A DNA stretch of 64,000 bases, from the NCBI RefSeq assembly GCF_001643015.1, contig NZ_CP015622.1:2369358-2433357 (forward strand). Reading direction: 5' to 3'. This document shows positions 34,612 through 45,088 of this stretch, one piece after another; within the stretch, counting starts at the first letter, position 1, and every line of letters starts with the position of its first letter. A program made the translations under genes and the position numbers. Below the pieces are notes generated by a model. It saw nothing but the letters and a program-made list of their open reading frames with translations. It had not been told where the DNA came from and searched no databases. The DNA comes from Corynebacterium crudilactis. GTDB lineage: Bacteria > Actinomycetota > Actinomycetes > Mycobacteriales > Mycobacteriaceae.

Positions 34612-35259
34612 TCAATCCTTGCCTGTTAACTCTCCTGAGTCATCTTTCTCGTACTCACGAAAACTGTCCTCACCAGATAGCCACAAATGCACCGATGAAG
34701 CCTCCACTTCTTGATGTATCACCTGATCTAGGCTGTATCTGCAAAAATAGAGTCCGCAATCAAGCGATAAATCAACTAAAAGACCCCATCCAAGCTCGTC
34801 TTCAGTAGCTGCTTGAGTAAATTTCAGGTATCCAGCATCAAGCATGGTGATCTTGAGCGGTTCTTCACCTAAACGGGAATACAATTTGTTGGTGACAAAC
34901 TGCTTCCATCTCGGCAGTAATTGAGGAGTTCCAACCAGTATGGACTTTGTTACTGCTTGCCCCGGCTCAAACCAACCATCTGAGGTTAATTTCAAAGAAG
35001 TCGCAGTGCTGGTTTCTTCTCCATTTGTGTCTGTGCTGGTTTCTTTTTGAGCCAAAGTCCAAGGATTAAAACGTAGCGAATAGTCTGCGTAGCCATGATT
35101 CTTATGAAATTTCCGACCTGAAATACGGTATTCCAGCTTGAGATTGTATTGCCCTTGTCTAAAACAGGTTTTTAGTGCTTCATCTTTTGTCACTGGAAAT
35201 TCTTCCAATGCACGGTGAATGTTAGCGCTTACCCATTTACTCACGGGATCAAATTGCAT
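34612..35259 (-). CDS. Hypothetical protein, 215 residues
   Basis: I recognise no family. The protein is soluble, without signal peptide, with mixed alpha/beta character, two Cys in LDCGLYFCRYS and a charged C-terminus. It follows the next gene (a small membrane protein) with an 11-bp gap, so the two form an operon. The region is lower in G+C than the flanking acpS/exporter and fasB genes. Confidence 0.7.
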   Translation of the reverse strand: MQFDPVSKWVSANIHRALEEFPVTKDEALKTCFRQGQYNLKLEYRISGRKFHKNHGYADYSLRFNPWTLAQKETSTDTNGEETSTATSLKLTSDGWFEPGQAVTKSILVGTPQLLPRWKQFVTNKLYSRLGEEPLKITMLDAGYLKFTQAATEDELGWGLLVDLSLDCGLYFCRYSLDQVIHQEVEASSVHLWLSGEDSFREYEKDDSGELTGKD

Positions 35260-35270
35260 TTCGCTACTCC

Positions 35271-35699
35271 TTAAGCAACGAAACGTCGGGCAAGTGATCG
35301 CCGCAACGCATAGGTAATTCCTGACACAAACATCCCCAGACCTAGAATTAGGAACAAATTAAGGAAAATATACGATCCATCAAGAAATGATCCGAAATAC
35401 AAGGTCAGAGCTAGGCCTATTACTATAAAACAAGCGTCCACCCAAAGCACACGAAGTGGAACAAATAATAGCGGGAGACCAGCGATGAGAGCACTGAAAC
35501 CAGCTATATTTAGGAACCCTCCAAGTTGGTTCAAATCGGAGCGCAGATCTGGATTACTAAGTTCCAGAATTACTCCCACCACGAAGATTCCAATTTCCGA
35601 TACAGGCAAGTTCCACCATTTCACGCGATAGAGCTTGCTATTTAATGTGATCCCCTTGTGTTTTCCCGATGCATACATGACTACGCTCCGTTTTTCCAT
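35271..35699 (-). CDS. Small integral membrane protein, 142 residues
   Basis: A short basic N-terminus is followed by four hydrophobic segments (for instance IGIFVVGVILEL, AGFSALIAGLPLLFVPL, FIVIGLALTLYFGSF and FLILGLGMFVSGITYAL), ending in a basic RRSLARRF tail. No known family. The start could also be at ATG 35678. It leads the two-gene unit with the preceding entry; there is no clue to function. Confidence 0.65.
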   Translation of the reverse strand: MEKRSVVMYASGKHKGITLNSKLYRVKWWNLPVSEIGIFVVGVILELSNPDLRSDLNQLGGFLNIAGFSALIAGLPLLFVPLRVLWVDACFIVIGLALTLYFGSFLDGSYIFLNLFLILGLGMFVSGITYALRRSLARRFVA

Positions 35700-35770
35700 T
35701 CAATAAGATCTCCTGAGCATAACCTTGTAAATCCATAAGCGTCGGTAACTCCCCCGTTTTGGTGGAACTC

Positions 35771-35812
35771 AAAAAGCCCCTCACACCGCAACACAGTGCA
35801 AGGGGCTTTACC
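35771..35812 (-). terminator. Terminator of fasB
   Basis: On the minus strand AAGCCCCTTGCAC pairs with GTGTGAGGGGCTT around a G/T-rich loop and is followed by TTTTTG. It begins 12 bp after the fasB stop. Confidence 0.85.
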
Positions 35813-35823
35813 GCAAGAAGAAC

Positions 35824-38800
35824 TTAGCCTTCGGCGCGAAGAACTCCATCAACTAGACGGGCGCGGGAATCCAGGAGGACTGCAGCTTCAACTTCCTTAG
35901 CTGCGTCGCCGTGGACACCGAGGTTGCGCTCGACTGGGCGTTCGTAGAGTACGCCACCGTGCATGCCGGCAACGATGGTGCGCAGACCTGCTTCTTCGCG
36001 AGCGATCGCGGATGCACGCCATGCGTCGGCTGCATCATGTCCACGTGCCACGCGGACTGCCTCGTAGAAAGCATCTGGGTGCACAATCGCGACCATTGCA
36101 GAAACGTGTCCGAATCCTAGGGAGGTGATCAGACCTGCCTTTGGTGCCTTCGCACGAAGGTCTAGTGGCTTACGCAGCCAGACCAGGTGGGAGTGCTTGG
36201 ACAGTACTGGGTCAACGCAGTCGAGTGCGCGGTTGGCTGGGACCAGACCAGAACGAAGGACCTGGGTAAGGCCGATCATCTGGAATGCTGCAGCGCCACC
36301 CTTGGCATGGCCGGTGAGTGACTTCTGGGAAATCACGTACATCGGGTTGCCATTGCTGCGACCGATTGCAGCTGCAATGCGCTCGTGCAGATCGGACTCA
36401 TTTGGATCATTCGCATTGGTGGAGGTGTCGTGCTTGGAGATAATCGAGATCTCATCAGCAGCAACGCCTACGGAACGCAGGGCCTGGGCAAGGCGGGATT
36501 CCACGCCATCGCGGGCTGCGCCCAAAGCACCAAGGCCTGGGGCTGGGATGGAGGTGTGTGCACCGTCTGCGAAGGATTCTGCGAAGCCAATGACACCGAG
36601 TACGGGAAGTCCCATGTCTGCTGCAAGTGATGCACGTGCCAGCAGAACAGTTCCGCCACCTTCGGATTCAATGAATCCACCACGGCGACGGTCGTTGGCG
36701 CGGGAGAAGAAGCGATGTTCAATTCCCTTGCCTTCCATCTCTGCGGAATCAGCGGTTGCTGCCATGTCGCCGAAGCCGGTGATGCCTTCAACGGACAGTG
36801 CATCGAAGCCACCTGCGACAACGAAGTCGGACTTGCCGATGCGGATCTTGTCTACGCCTTCTTCCACAGAGACAGCTGCGGTTGCACAGGCTGCCACTGG
36901 GTGGATCATCTGGCCGTAGCCGCCGACGTAGGACTGCATGACGTGAGCTGCCACAACGTTTGGCAGTGCTTCCTGCAGTACGTCGTTAGCGCGTGGCTCT
37001 GCCAGGATGCGGTCCACGTAGATGCCGCGGAGGGATTCCATGCCGCCCATGCCGGTGCCCTGGGTGGAGGACACGCGAGCTGGGTGCACGGATGCAAGCA
37101 GTTCAGCTGGGGTGAAACCAGCGGAAAGGAATGCATCGACAGTACAGACAATGTTCCACAGTGCAACGGTGTCCAGGTTGTCCACCATGTCGGCTGGGAT
37201 TCCCCAGACAGCTGGGTTGAAGTCCTTTGGCACCTGTCCGCCAACGAAGCGGGTCATCGCCATGCGGCGAGGTACACGGATCGCAGATCCAGCCTTGCGG
37301 GTGACCTTCCACTCCCCTGCGGCTTCGTCGAAGGAAGCGAAGGTGAGTTCTGGTTCAGAATCGACGTAGGTCAGTGCTTCTTCACGGGAGCCCACGTTGA
37401 AGGTGAGGTCATTGTCCAGGTAGACGGTGGTCAGCTCTGGTGCGAAGTTGTCGATCATGCCGTACTGAGGCATGTCGTTGTACTTGCGCACGCCGACGCG
37501 CGCCATGACTTCATCGTGGTAGAGGTCGAAGATATCTTCTTCCGCTACTGCGTCATCAGATGCGTCGTACCAGCCTGGCTTTGGATCTTCATCCCAGTGG
37601 ATAAGTCCCATGGTCCATGCCAGTTCGATGACACCTGCTGCAGTGAGGGAACCGTTGAGCTCGGCGTCGAAACGCGTACGAGCAGAGCCCAATGGTCCGA
37701 GCTCACCGGCGCCGACGATGACAACCATCTCATCCAGATTTTGAGTTACTTGACCTGCGAAATCAGGGGTGGTTTGCACCACTGGACGGTATGGGGTTGG
37801 CAGGGCTGCGATGGTGCGTGGAGCCTCTACCACTGGTGCGTTGGCTGCCTTGGCTGCTTCTGCGCGTGCCATTTCTGCCAGGTTCAGATCAGACTCACCA
37901 AGTCCACCGGTGAAGTCCACGGTGATTGGTGCGGATGCTGCCTGCTCACGTGCAGATGGAGTGACCTGGGTCAGCAGCTTCTCTGCGATCTCAGAGGTGG
38001 AGTAGGTTTCCACGCCTGCTTCTTCAGCAGCCTTGACCAAAGGATCATTGCCACCCATAAGTCCAGTGCCGCGCACCCAACCGATATGAGCATGCACGAG
38101 GGAGGTCTGTGCTCCCCATGCGCCTTGTTCTGCATTCCAGCGAGTAACCACGGCATCAAGTGCAGCCTTGGATTCGCCGTAGGCGCCGTCGCCACCGAAG
38201 CGTCCGCGGTTTGGTGAACCTGGGATGACAACGTGGAGGCGGTGCGCAACGTTGGTTGCGGTGCCCAGTGGTGCCAGTCCTGCGATGAGGCGCTCGACAG
38301 ACCAGAGCAGCAGACGCATCTGGGATTCTGCCTGTGGGCCGGCATCCGCCATGGATCCAGATACGCGTGGAGCTGCGAATGGGAACAGCAGGGTTGGTAC
38401 TAGTGCTGGCTTGAGCAGCTTGGATGCACCGTTAACGGTGGTGGTCTGCTCGGATCCGACCCAGTTGATGATGGCATCGATATCGGAGTAGGAGCTCAAG
38501 TTCGCGGACACAACCCACAGCGCAGCTGTGCCACGCGCGGAACGTGCGTAGAGATCCTTGTAGAACTCCAGGCGATCATGGCCCAGATTGGAGGTCGTGG
38601 CAATAACTGTTGCGCCACCAGCAAGAAGCTTTTCGACGATTCCCGCCGCGATCGAGTTCGGCGATCCACCGGTTACGACCGCAACATCATCGGCGTAGTC
38701 CAAGGCACTAAGATCGCGCGCCTGAGCTGCAAGATCATCGAGGCCGAAGAACTCTGCTTGGGCGGCAACTGCTTCGCCGCTACCTGTGACATCAATATCG

Positions 38801-41800
38801 GAGGCATCGAGTTCACCAAGAGCAACGCGGGTAAGATCCTCACGCGCAGATGCCCAACGGTCATCGAGCTGCACAACCTTTTCTTCATCAAAGCTTGGTG
38901 CAACCTGACGTGGCCAATCAGAGCCCAACTCACGGGAGACCAGCTCGTAGAGATCCTCATCTGCTGCAGCATCCAAAGACACAGCAACTGGAGCATCAAG
39001 GCCAAGCTGGGTCAAGATGGTGCGTGCGGTTTGTGCCAGCACACCTGCATTGCCTGTAACCTGCTCTGCGAATTCACCAAGTGCTGCGGAATCAACCACG
39101 CCACCAGCAGCATTACCTGCTGAAGGCAGGGACACCGCAACGCCGCGGCGGGAGGCTACGGCCTGGACGGCAGCGTCGATAAGCGAATCAAGGTCTGCTG
39201 CAGACGCTGGGTTTGCCGGAGTCAGGGACGCCAGGTCACCGCCGCGCAGGGATGCGCCTTCGCGGGCGCCGATAACAACTTCTGCAACCACATGGTCAGC
39301 CCAGCCCTGGCCCAAAGCCCAGGTGCCGGTGACGCGCTCTGCAATGTAATTAGGGCGCTTGCCGGTTGGACCGGTCAGACGACGCAGCGCATCAGTGGCG
39401 GAATCAGACAGCACAGGGCCGAACGCCTTGTAGCCCTTCGCCATCTTGGACACAGTGACCTTCAGATCACCGAGCTCAGCATCGGCTGCACCATCAATCG
39501 CGCCGAGACCAAACTCCACGCCAAGATCCAGCAGCAGCTGGTTACGGCGAGAAGACACACCTTCAACAAGTGTCTCAATGGAATCGGTGGCACCCATCTG
39601 ATCTGGGCGCACCTTGGTCCAAATTGCGATGAGCATTTCAGTGGCATCGGATGGGGTGAAGCTGATGTCATCTGGGCGAGGTCCGCCAGTAGCTGCTGCA
39701 ACAGGAGCGGCGGCTGCAACTGGTGCTGCTGCCGGAGTTTCAGTGGTTGCAGGAGTTTCTGTTACCTCTTCAACCGCAACTGCGCGGACAACCTCATCGG
39801 TAGCAAAGACCACTGGGCGATCGCGCTCAATATTGAGCACCTCAATGGTTGCATCCGCGTACTGAGGAAGACGCAGCGTCTGCCCCATCATGTTGGCCAG
39901 AGTCGGTGCAGAACCAACGCCGACCTCTACGAAACGCTCTGCTTCAAGGCCCTTGATCAGCAGATCCTGAGTCTCAATCCAGCGCACTGGGGAGGCAAAC
40001 TGCCAAGCAAGAAGCTCAATGAGCAAGGTGCGAGCAAGCTTTTGTTTATCGGCGGAAGCAGCCTCAAAGTCAGCCAAGATCTCAGCAACATAAGTGGACT
40101 CCACAACCTCTGCCATGGATGCCACGAAATCAGCAGTGAGCTCAAATGGGCGTGCCACCAAGTTTGGAATATAGCGACCAACCAGCACATCCAGATCCAA
40201 GGTCTCTGGGATGAGGGAATCAAGGTGCTCACGGAAAGCGCCCACGCCATCGCGCAGCTTGGAGGAGTGGAATGGCACGTCAATGCCAGGGATCAGGATG
40301 AATGCACGCTGTCCTGGTGCGCGATCTTCAGCATCTGCGCGCAGAGCAGCAAGACCAGCCTGGGTGCCGGCAACTGCGTACTGCAAACCAGCGAGGTTGT
40401 AGTTCACGATCTCCAGGAATTCACCGGAAGCTTCAGACACGGCAGCAACATAATCGAAAACATTGTCTGCGGTCAGGCCCATTTTGTTCGGGCGCAGTGC
40501 AGCAAGTCCGTAGTTGGACAGGCCGTTTTCATCACGGTCTACCAAACGGTGCATGGTCAGGCCACGGCGGTAGACGATCTCCAGAACTGATTCCAAAGAC
40601 AGCACGCCTGCATAAGCAGCCAGTGCGTTGTATTCGCCCACGGAGTGACCTGCGAAGTAGGCACGCTGATTCAAAGCTTCTGCTTCGCGCATTTCCGCGA
40701 TCTGAGCAACGCCCAATGTCGCCATGCCCACCTGAGTGAACTGGGTCAGGTACAGCACACCATCTGGGTGGAAGAACTTCTCCCCTGCCACGATCACTTC
40801 GTGTGGGTTGTTTTCCACGATTTCCACGATGGAGAAGCCCAGCTTGCTGCGGGTATGCGCATCGGCGCGATCCCAGATAGCGCGAGCTGCTGCAGAGTTG
40901 CGACGCGCTTCCATGCCCATACCCTGGGACTGAATGCCCTGGCCTGGGAATGCGTAGAAAGTAGATGGTGCTGCGACAACAGCGGTGGCAGTCAGCACCA
41001 TATTGCCGTTGACCATTGCGGTAACAGTACGGACTTCGCCCATGCCTGGGCGGTTGTCTACTGCGGAACGTTCAACGGTGAACTCAATTTCTTCACCTGG
41101 AAGAACAGGAGCCAGCATGGTGGCGGTGTATTCCACCACCTTGGCGGCTGGGGTCTGGATTTGCTCATCAGCAAAAGCTGCACCGGCGATTAATTCACCA
41201 ATGGCAGAAGTCCACATGCCGTGCACGATAACGCCTGGCAGACCTGCCAAAGAAGCAGCAACATCAGAGACGTGAATTGGGTTGCGGTCACCGGAGATCA
41301 CAGCGAAAGGACGCATAGATTCTGGCGCTACAACGGTAGCCACTGCGCGTGCTGAGCGTGGGGTATCCACGGTGGTTGGCAGTGCGGAGGTGTTGGTGCG
41401 TGCCACTGCATTGCCCTTGCGTCCGCGGATAGCGAAACGCTCAGCCAAGGTAGCAATCAAGGTGCCGTGCGCATCCAGGATTTCTGCACGGACAATAACG
41501 AGACGACCAAGATCGGTATCCACAACTTCATCAGCGGAAGCAGTGACCTTCAGGGTGCCCTCGGTTGGGATATCTGACTTCAGCACAATGTGGTGCTCAA
41601 GGTGGACCAAAGACAGCATGCCTTCGACCACGGATGCGGAATCAGTGCCTGGAATAATCGCAGACTTCACGGCTGCGAATACTGCTGGCCATGCGCGGCC
41701 CACGAGTACGTCAGGTGCGGTGTGTGCAGGAACAACAGCAGCTGGCAGGTAACCTGCGGTGACATTGTTGTAATCAGCAATGATGCCGGCGTCCAGGGAA

Positions 41801-44800
41801 GTTTCCCAGGTAGCAGTGCCCTTGTCCACGGTGGCAAGAGTTCCGCCAGCGGCAATTCGGGTGAGTTCACCCATCGCAGCTTCAGCATCTTCCTGAGTAA
41901 CCAGAGGGACCGCGCTTGGCAGTGCATCAATCGGGCTGGTGAAACGAATCTTTAGCTCTGCGGCAGTACCGAAAGCGGTGGATCCCGCCAAAGGTACGGT
42001 GAGCGTTGCGTGCTCAGCATCGTCATAGACCAGGTTGGCCCCAGTTGGGCCATGGAATGCTTCGAACTCAGTGCGTGACCACTTGCCAGGTTCACCCAGG
42101 CTGTGAATCACAGATGGGATATTGCGGCCGGCCCAGAACGTACCAGGGGAAGACAGCACCTTGCCCATGATATCGCGGGAGCGAGAATCGTATTCTGCAA
42201 CGCGCTCGATGGTGGCATCGACAAAACGATCCAACAAATCAGCAACAGGCTCATTGGCCTTGGTGATGCCAGCAACTGCCACCACACCAGGGATAATAGC
42301 TACCTGATCAGCGGTGTAGCGATCATCGTGGGACTGCCATAGGGAGTCCGAACGCCACCAGCGGCGCACGTCCTTATCAATGACAGGCACGAAGTTCACA
42401 GGCTTGCCCGGAGTGCGGCATAGACCCAAGAACCAGGCGACATCCGCCGGGCTAAGCAGGTCGGTTGCGGCGTGTGGGTAGGTAGCAACTAGCTTATCGA
42501 CGCCATCCGCCACGGTCAGGCTTGGCTCAAATTGACCATGATCCTGCTCGATCAAACGTGCCTCAGCACGCTCCAACATCTGAGCGAAACGTGCTGCCCA
42601 AGAAGGATCAATCCACTGTCCATCAACAGGACCGGATAGTTCTAGGTAACGGTTGAGCCACTGCTCATAAGTCATCGCACCCAGGTCACCGAAGTACTCC
42701 TTGGCAGTCTTGCCAATTGCTGCGATGATGTCATCCCGGCGCGCGTCCACTGCTGCCTGATCGCCAGCAACTTCGTCTAGAAGGCGTCCAGCCTTGGCAA
42801 AGGAGTTGTCGATCTCATGGATATCAGCACCAAGCTGGGAACGGCCAGAAGCCATACCGTTCTTGGCATCACCTGCTGGAACCCAGCCATCAGCGCCTTG
42901 GGTGGCAACCAGCAGTTCCTTCACGGACTGGGAAGTAAGCGCTTCTTTTGCTGCCATTGCTGCAGTACCAACAAGGATGCCGTCTACTGGCATTGCTGGC
43001 AGACCATAAGAGGTAGACCAAGAACCGGTGACATAATCCGCAGCGCGTTCTGGAGAACCAATACCGCCACCAACACACAAAACGACGTTGTCTAGTGCGC
43101 GTACCTTGCCGTAGGTGGCAATGAGCAGCTCATCAAGGTCTTCCCATGAGTGGTGTCCGCCTGCAACGCCGCCCTCGATTTGGATGATGATAGGAAGCTT
43201 GGGGACTTCCTTAGCAATAGCCAGTACGGAGTTGACCTGCTTGATAGCACCTGGCTTGAAAGCGATCCATGGGAAACCATCGCGTATCAGTTCCTTAACT
43301 AATGCAACAGCTTCCTCTTTTTCCGGGATGCCTGCAGTAATAACAATGCCGTCAATGGAAGCACCGTTGGCACGAGCCTTCGGGACAAGGCGCTTGCCAC
43401 CGATCTGCATCTTCCATAGGTATGGGTCCAGGAACATGGAGTTGAACTGGGCATTGATACCTGGTTCAAGCATCTCACCAAGCTGTGCGATATGGGTTTC
43501 TAGAATTTCTGGAGTGACCTGTCCACCACCAGCAAGTTCTGCCCAGTGTCCACCGTTAGCTGCTGCAGCAACAATAGCTGGATCGACGGTGGTTGGGGTC
43601 ATGCCAGCCAGCATCATTGGGGTGCGGCCAGTGAGTTCGGTAAAACGGGTAACAAGACGTGGAGTGCCATCAACGTGCTCTACGCGAGGAGCGAACTCCT
43701 GGTAATCCACAGGAAGCTCCGGTGCCATTCCTGCATCAAATACCTTGGCTTGGCCTGCAGCATCGCACACAGCGAAGGAATCTGCGCCGCGGCCTTCCAA
43801 AATGGAGGCAGTAAGTTTTACTACTCCACCGTCTGGGCCGACATCGAGGAACCAGCGAGCGCCAGCGTCATAAGCCTCATTAACGAGAGCAACCCAATCA
43901 ACAGGGTTGACTAGAACATCAGCGGCGATCTCACGAGTCAGATCAACATCCAGGCCGGCAGTGTTTGCCCATGCAACAGTTTGTTCCACAGCCATGTTCA
44001 TTGCTGGGTGGTGGAACGCAGACTGCACATTAAGAGCAGAGATGCGTGGATTGAAAGCAGAGCCACCACGCTTCTTCTCTTCGATGGCCTTCTTATCCTT
44101 GGTAGCCATTGCTTCCAGAGCCTTGACTACACGTGCATTGTCATCTGGTCGGCCGACCAAAACATAAGAGTCACGGGAGTTGCGCAGACCGATAACCGGG
44201 CGGATTTCCGCAGGCACTTCCGAGCAGACCGCGTCGATAGCTTGTTGCAACTGTTCGCGAGTAATACCTGCAATGGACAGCATCGGCATGTTCTCACCAT
44301 GGGCAAGCAAACCAGTCATACGCGCAGTGCGAGTAATCGCAGCACCAATCAGCTGAGCAATAGCTACAAGTTCATCAGCACGGGTTGGATCTTTCAGCAG
44401 ATGGACGCCCAAAACACCCTGGGAGTGGCCAATATTTGCCACAGTCTGATCAACATCAAGACGCTGCGCCTCGAGTGCATCCAAGGTAGCAATCTGAGAG
44501 ACGAAGATGCCTGGCACGCTCACTGCAGACTGGGCAGTGTCAAAAGCTGGCTCTTCGGTGTTGTTGGCCCAAGCAACTGGATCGAAACCAAAGGGAAGGG
44601 TACCAACAAGATCATCAGCAACCGGTGCAAGCAGCGTGTTTGCGCGCTCGACGATTTCACTAACGTTGGCACCTGCACCTGCGGCAACCGCAGCGCGGAG
44701 GGTTTTCAACCAGTCATATCCTTGGCCTGCGAAAGTGAAAGCAAAAGGCTCCTGGTCGAAGCGGTTAATCAGTCGGCTGGCTCCGAAGTTCCTGCTCAAT

Positions 44801-44808
44801 TCGGTCAC
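35824..44808 (-). CDS. fasB: Type I fatty acid synthase FasB (multifunctional)
   Basis: The 2,994-residue enzyme makes long-chain acyl-CoA from acetyl- and malonyl-CoA in one polypeptide. Order of parts: acetyltransferase (IGHSQGV, S129); FMN enoyl reductase (TPMMLAGMTP about 395, glycine motif GGVAGGHHS about 550); hot-dog dehydratase (SGDRNPIHVSD about 1195); malonyl/palmitoyl transferase (FPGQGIQSQG about 1284, GHSVGEY about 1386); ACP (GVSSRRN, pantetheine serine about 1751); ketoreductase (VVTGGSPNS about 2043, GAYGESKAA about 2207); ketosynthase (ACATAAVS about 2641, with KHDTSTNAND and SLTGHAKGG histidines). There is no transferase domain; acpS supplies it. GTG start with AAGGAG 11 bases upstream. 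C. glutamicum has two such synthases; length and the position next to fasR fit FasB. Confidence 0.95.
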   Translation of the reverse strand: MTELSRNFGASRLINRFDQEPFAFTFAGQGYDWLKTLRAAVAAGAGANVSEIVERANTLLAPVADDLVGTLPFGFDPVAWANNTEEPAFDTAQSAVSVPGIFVSQIATLDALEAQRLDVDQTVANIGHSQGVLGVHLLKDPTRADELVAIAQLIGAAITRTARMTGLLAHGENMPMLSIAGITREQLQQAIDAVCSEVPAEIRPVIGLRNSRDSYVLVGRPDDNARVVKALEAMATKDKKAIEEKKRGGSAFNPRISALNVQSAFHHPAMNMAVEQTVAWANTAGLDVDLTREIAADVLVNPVDWVALVNEAYDAGARWFLDVGPDGGVVKLTASILEGRGADSFAVCDAAGQAKVFDAGMAPELPVDYQEFAPRVEHVDGTPRLVTRFTELTGRTPMMLAGMTPTTVDPAIVAAAANGGHWAELAGGGQVTPEILETHIAQLGEMLEPGINAQFNSMFLDPYLWKMQIGGKRLVPKARANGASIDGIVITAGIPEKEEAVALVKELIRDGFPWIAFKPGAIKQVNSVLAIAKEVPKLPIIIQIEGGVAGGHHSWEDLDELLIATYGKVRALDNVVLCVGGGIGSPERAADYVTGSWSTSYGLPAMPVDGILVGTAAMAAKEALTSQSVKELLVATQGADGWVPAGDAKNGMASGRSQLGADIHEIDNSFAKAGRLLDEVAGDQAAVDARRDDIIAAIGKTAKEYFGDLGAMTYEQWLNRYLELSGPVDGQWIDPSWAARFAQMLERAEARLIEQDHGQFEPSLTVADGVDKLVATYPHAATDLLSPADVAWFLGLCRTPGKPVNFVPVIDKDVRRWWRSDSLWQSHDDRYTADQVAIIPGVVAVAGITKANEPVADLLDRFVDATIERVAEYDSRSRDIMGKVLSSPGTFWAGRNIPSVIHSLGEPGKWSRTEFEAFHGPTGANLVYDDAEHATLTVPLAGSTAFGTAAELKIRFTSPIDALPSAVPLVTQEDAEAAMGELTRIAAGGTLATVDKGTATWETSLDAGIIADYNNVTAGYLPAAVVPAHTAPDVLVGRAWPAVFAAVKSAIIPGTDSASVVEGMLSLVHLEHHIVLKSDIPTEGTLKVTASADEVVDTDLGRLVIVRAEILDAHGTLIATLAERFAIRGRKGNAVARTNTSALPTTVDTPRSARAVATVVAPESMRPFAVISGDRNPIHVSDVAASLAGLPGVIVHGMWTSAIGELIAGAAFADEQIQTPAAKVVEYTATMLAPVLPGEEIEFTVERSAVDNRPGMGEVRTVTAMVNGNMVLTATAVVAAPSTFYAFPGQGIQSQGMGMEARRNSAAARAIWDRADAHTRSKLGFSIVEIVENNPHEVIVAGEKFFHPDGVLYLTQFTQVGMATLGVAQIAEMREAEALNQRAYFAGHSVGEYNALAAYAGVLSLESVLEIVYRRGLTMHRLVDRDENGLSNYGLAALRPNKMGLTADNVFDYVAAVSEASGEFLEIVNYNLAGLQYAVAGTQAGLAALRADAEDRAPGQRAFILIPGIDVPFHSSKLRDGVGAFREHLDSLIPETLDLDVLVGRYIPNLVARPFELTADFVASMAEVVESTYVAEILADFEAASADKQKLARTLLIELLAWQFASPVRWIETQDLLIKGLEAERFVEVGVGSAPTLANMMGQTLRLPQYADATIEVLNIERDRPVVFATDEVVRAVAVEEVTETPATTETPAAAPVAAAAPVAAATGGPRPDDISFTPSDATEMLIAIWTKVRPDQMGATDSIETLVEGVSSRRNQLLLDLGVEFGLGAIDGAADAELGDLKVTVSKMAKGYKAFGPVLSDSATDALRRLTGPTGKRPNYIAERVTGTWALGQGWADHVVAEVVIGAREGASLRGGDLASLTPANPASAADLDSLIDAAVQAVASRRGVAVSLPSAGNAAGGVVDSAALGEFAEQVTGNAGVLAQTARTILTQLGLDAPVAVSLDAAADEDLYELVSRELGSDWPRQVAPSFDEEKVVQLDDRWASAREDLTRVALGELDASDIDVTGSGEAVAAQAEFFGLDDLAAQARDLSALDYADDVAVVTGGSPNSIAAGIVEKLLAGGATVIATTSNLGHDRLEFYKDLYARSARGTAALWVVSANLSSYSDIDAIINWVGSEQTTTVNGASKLLKPALVPTLLFPFAAPRVSGSMADAGPQAESQMRLLLWSVERLIAGLAPLGTATNVAHRLHVVIPGSPNRGRFGGDGAYGESKAALDAVVTRWNAEQGAWGAQTSLVHAHIGWVRGTGLMGGNDPLVKAAEEAGVETYSTSEIAEKLLTQVTPSAREQAASAPITVDFTGGLGESDLNLAEMARAEAAKAANAPVVEAPRTIAALPTPYRPVVQTTPDFAGQVTQNLDEMVVIVGAGELGPLGSARTRFDAELNGSLTAAGVIELAWTMGLIHWDEDPKPGWYDASDDAVAEEDIFDLYHDEVMARVGVRKYNDMPQYGMIDNFAPELTTVYLDNDLTFNVGSREEALTYVDSEPELTFASFDEAAGEWKVTRKAGSAIRVPRRMAMTRFVGGQVPKDFNPAVWGIPADMVDNLDTVALWNIVCTVDAFLSAGFTPAELLASVHPARVSSTQGTGMGGMESLRGIYVDRILAEPRANDVLQEALPNVVAAHVMQSYVGGYGQMIHPVAACATAAVSVEEGVDKIRIGKSDFVVAGGFDALSVEGITGFGDMAATADSAEMEGKGIEHRFFSRANDRRRGGFIESEGGGTVLLARASLAADMGLPVLGVIGFAESFADGAHTSIPAPGLGALGAARDGVESRLAQALRSVGVAADEISIISKHDTSTNANDPNESDLHERIAAAIGRSNGNPMYVISQKSLTGHAKGGAAAFQMIGLTQVLRSGLVPANRALDCVDPVLSKHSHLVWLRKPLDLRAKAPKAGLITSLGFGHVSAMVAIVHPDAFYEAVRVARGHDAADAWRASAIAREEAGLRTIVAGMHGGVLYERPVERNLGVHGDAAKEVEAAVLLDSRARLVDGVLRAEG

Positions 44809-45047
44809 GTGAGAACTCGCTCCTTGTATAACTCAGCCGGGATTTACGCTCGGTGCGGATCCTGACCGGAAAATTCGGTTAATACACTTTTTAAACAAAA
44901 TGGCACGCTGGTAAAACACCAGGGTGACATTGGATAGAAAACAATATGCCACAAATCATGAGGAAAACGTCATCTTTTGCAGGCGTGGCGCACTGCGCCC
45001 CCTATATCGTGCCATTTAACAGCCCGCAAACAAAACTTTCCTAGACG
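44809..45047. promoter_or_regulatory. fasB upstream region with a candidate operator
   Basis: The gap between fasB and the upstream small gene holds no frame I trust. A near-palindrome CCGGAAAATTCGG (44866-44878) lies about 60 bp upstream of the start codon and is a candidate for the FasR operator. I cannot confirm the fasO sequence from memory. Confidence 0.35.
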
Positions 45048-45088
45048 AAAAAACTCACCTGGCAGGCCATAGAACCTGCAGGTGAGAG
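45048..45088 (-). terminator. Terminator after the 68-residue gene
   Basis: On the minus strand CTCACCTGCAGG pairs with CCTGCCAGGTGAG (one bulge) and is followed by TTTTTT. It is immediately downstream of the stop codon and upstream of the fasB promoter. Confidence 0.88.

Noticed and set aside
36715..38217. Long + strand frame (500 residues) opposite fasB
   Set aside because: It is the mirror of the highly biased fasB codon pattern: Cys/His/Trp-rich, low complexity, no motif. The same holds for the frames at 39292-40590 and 43981-44865.
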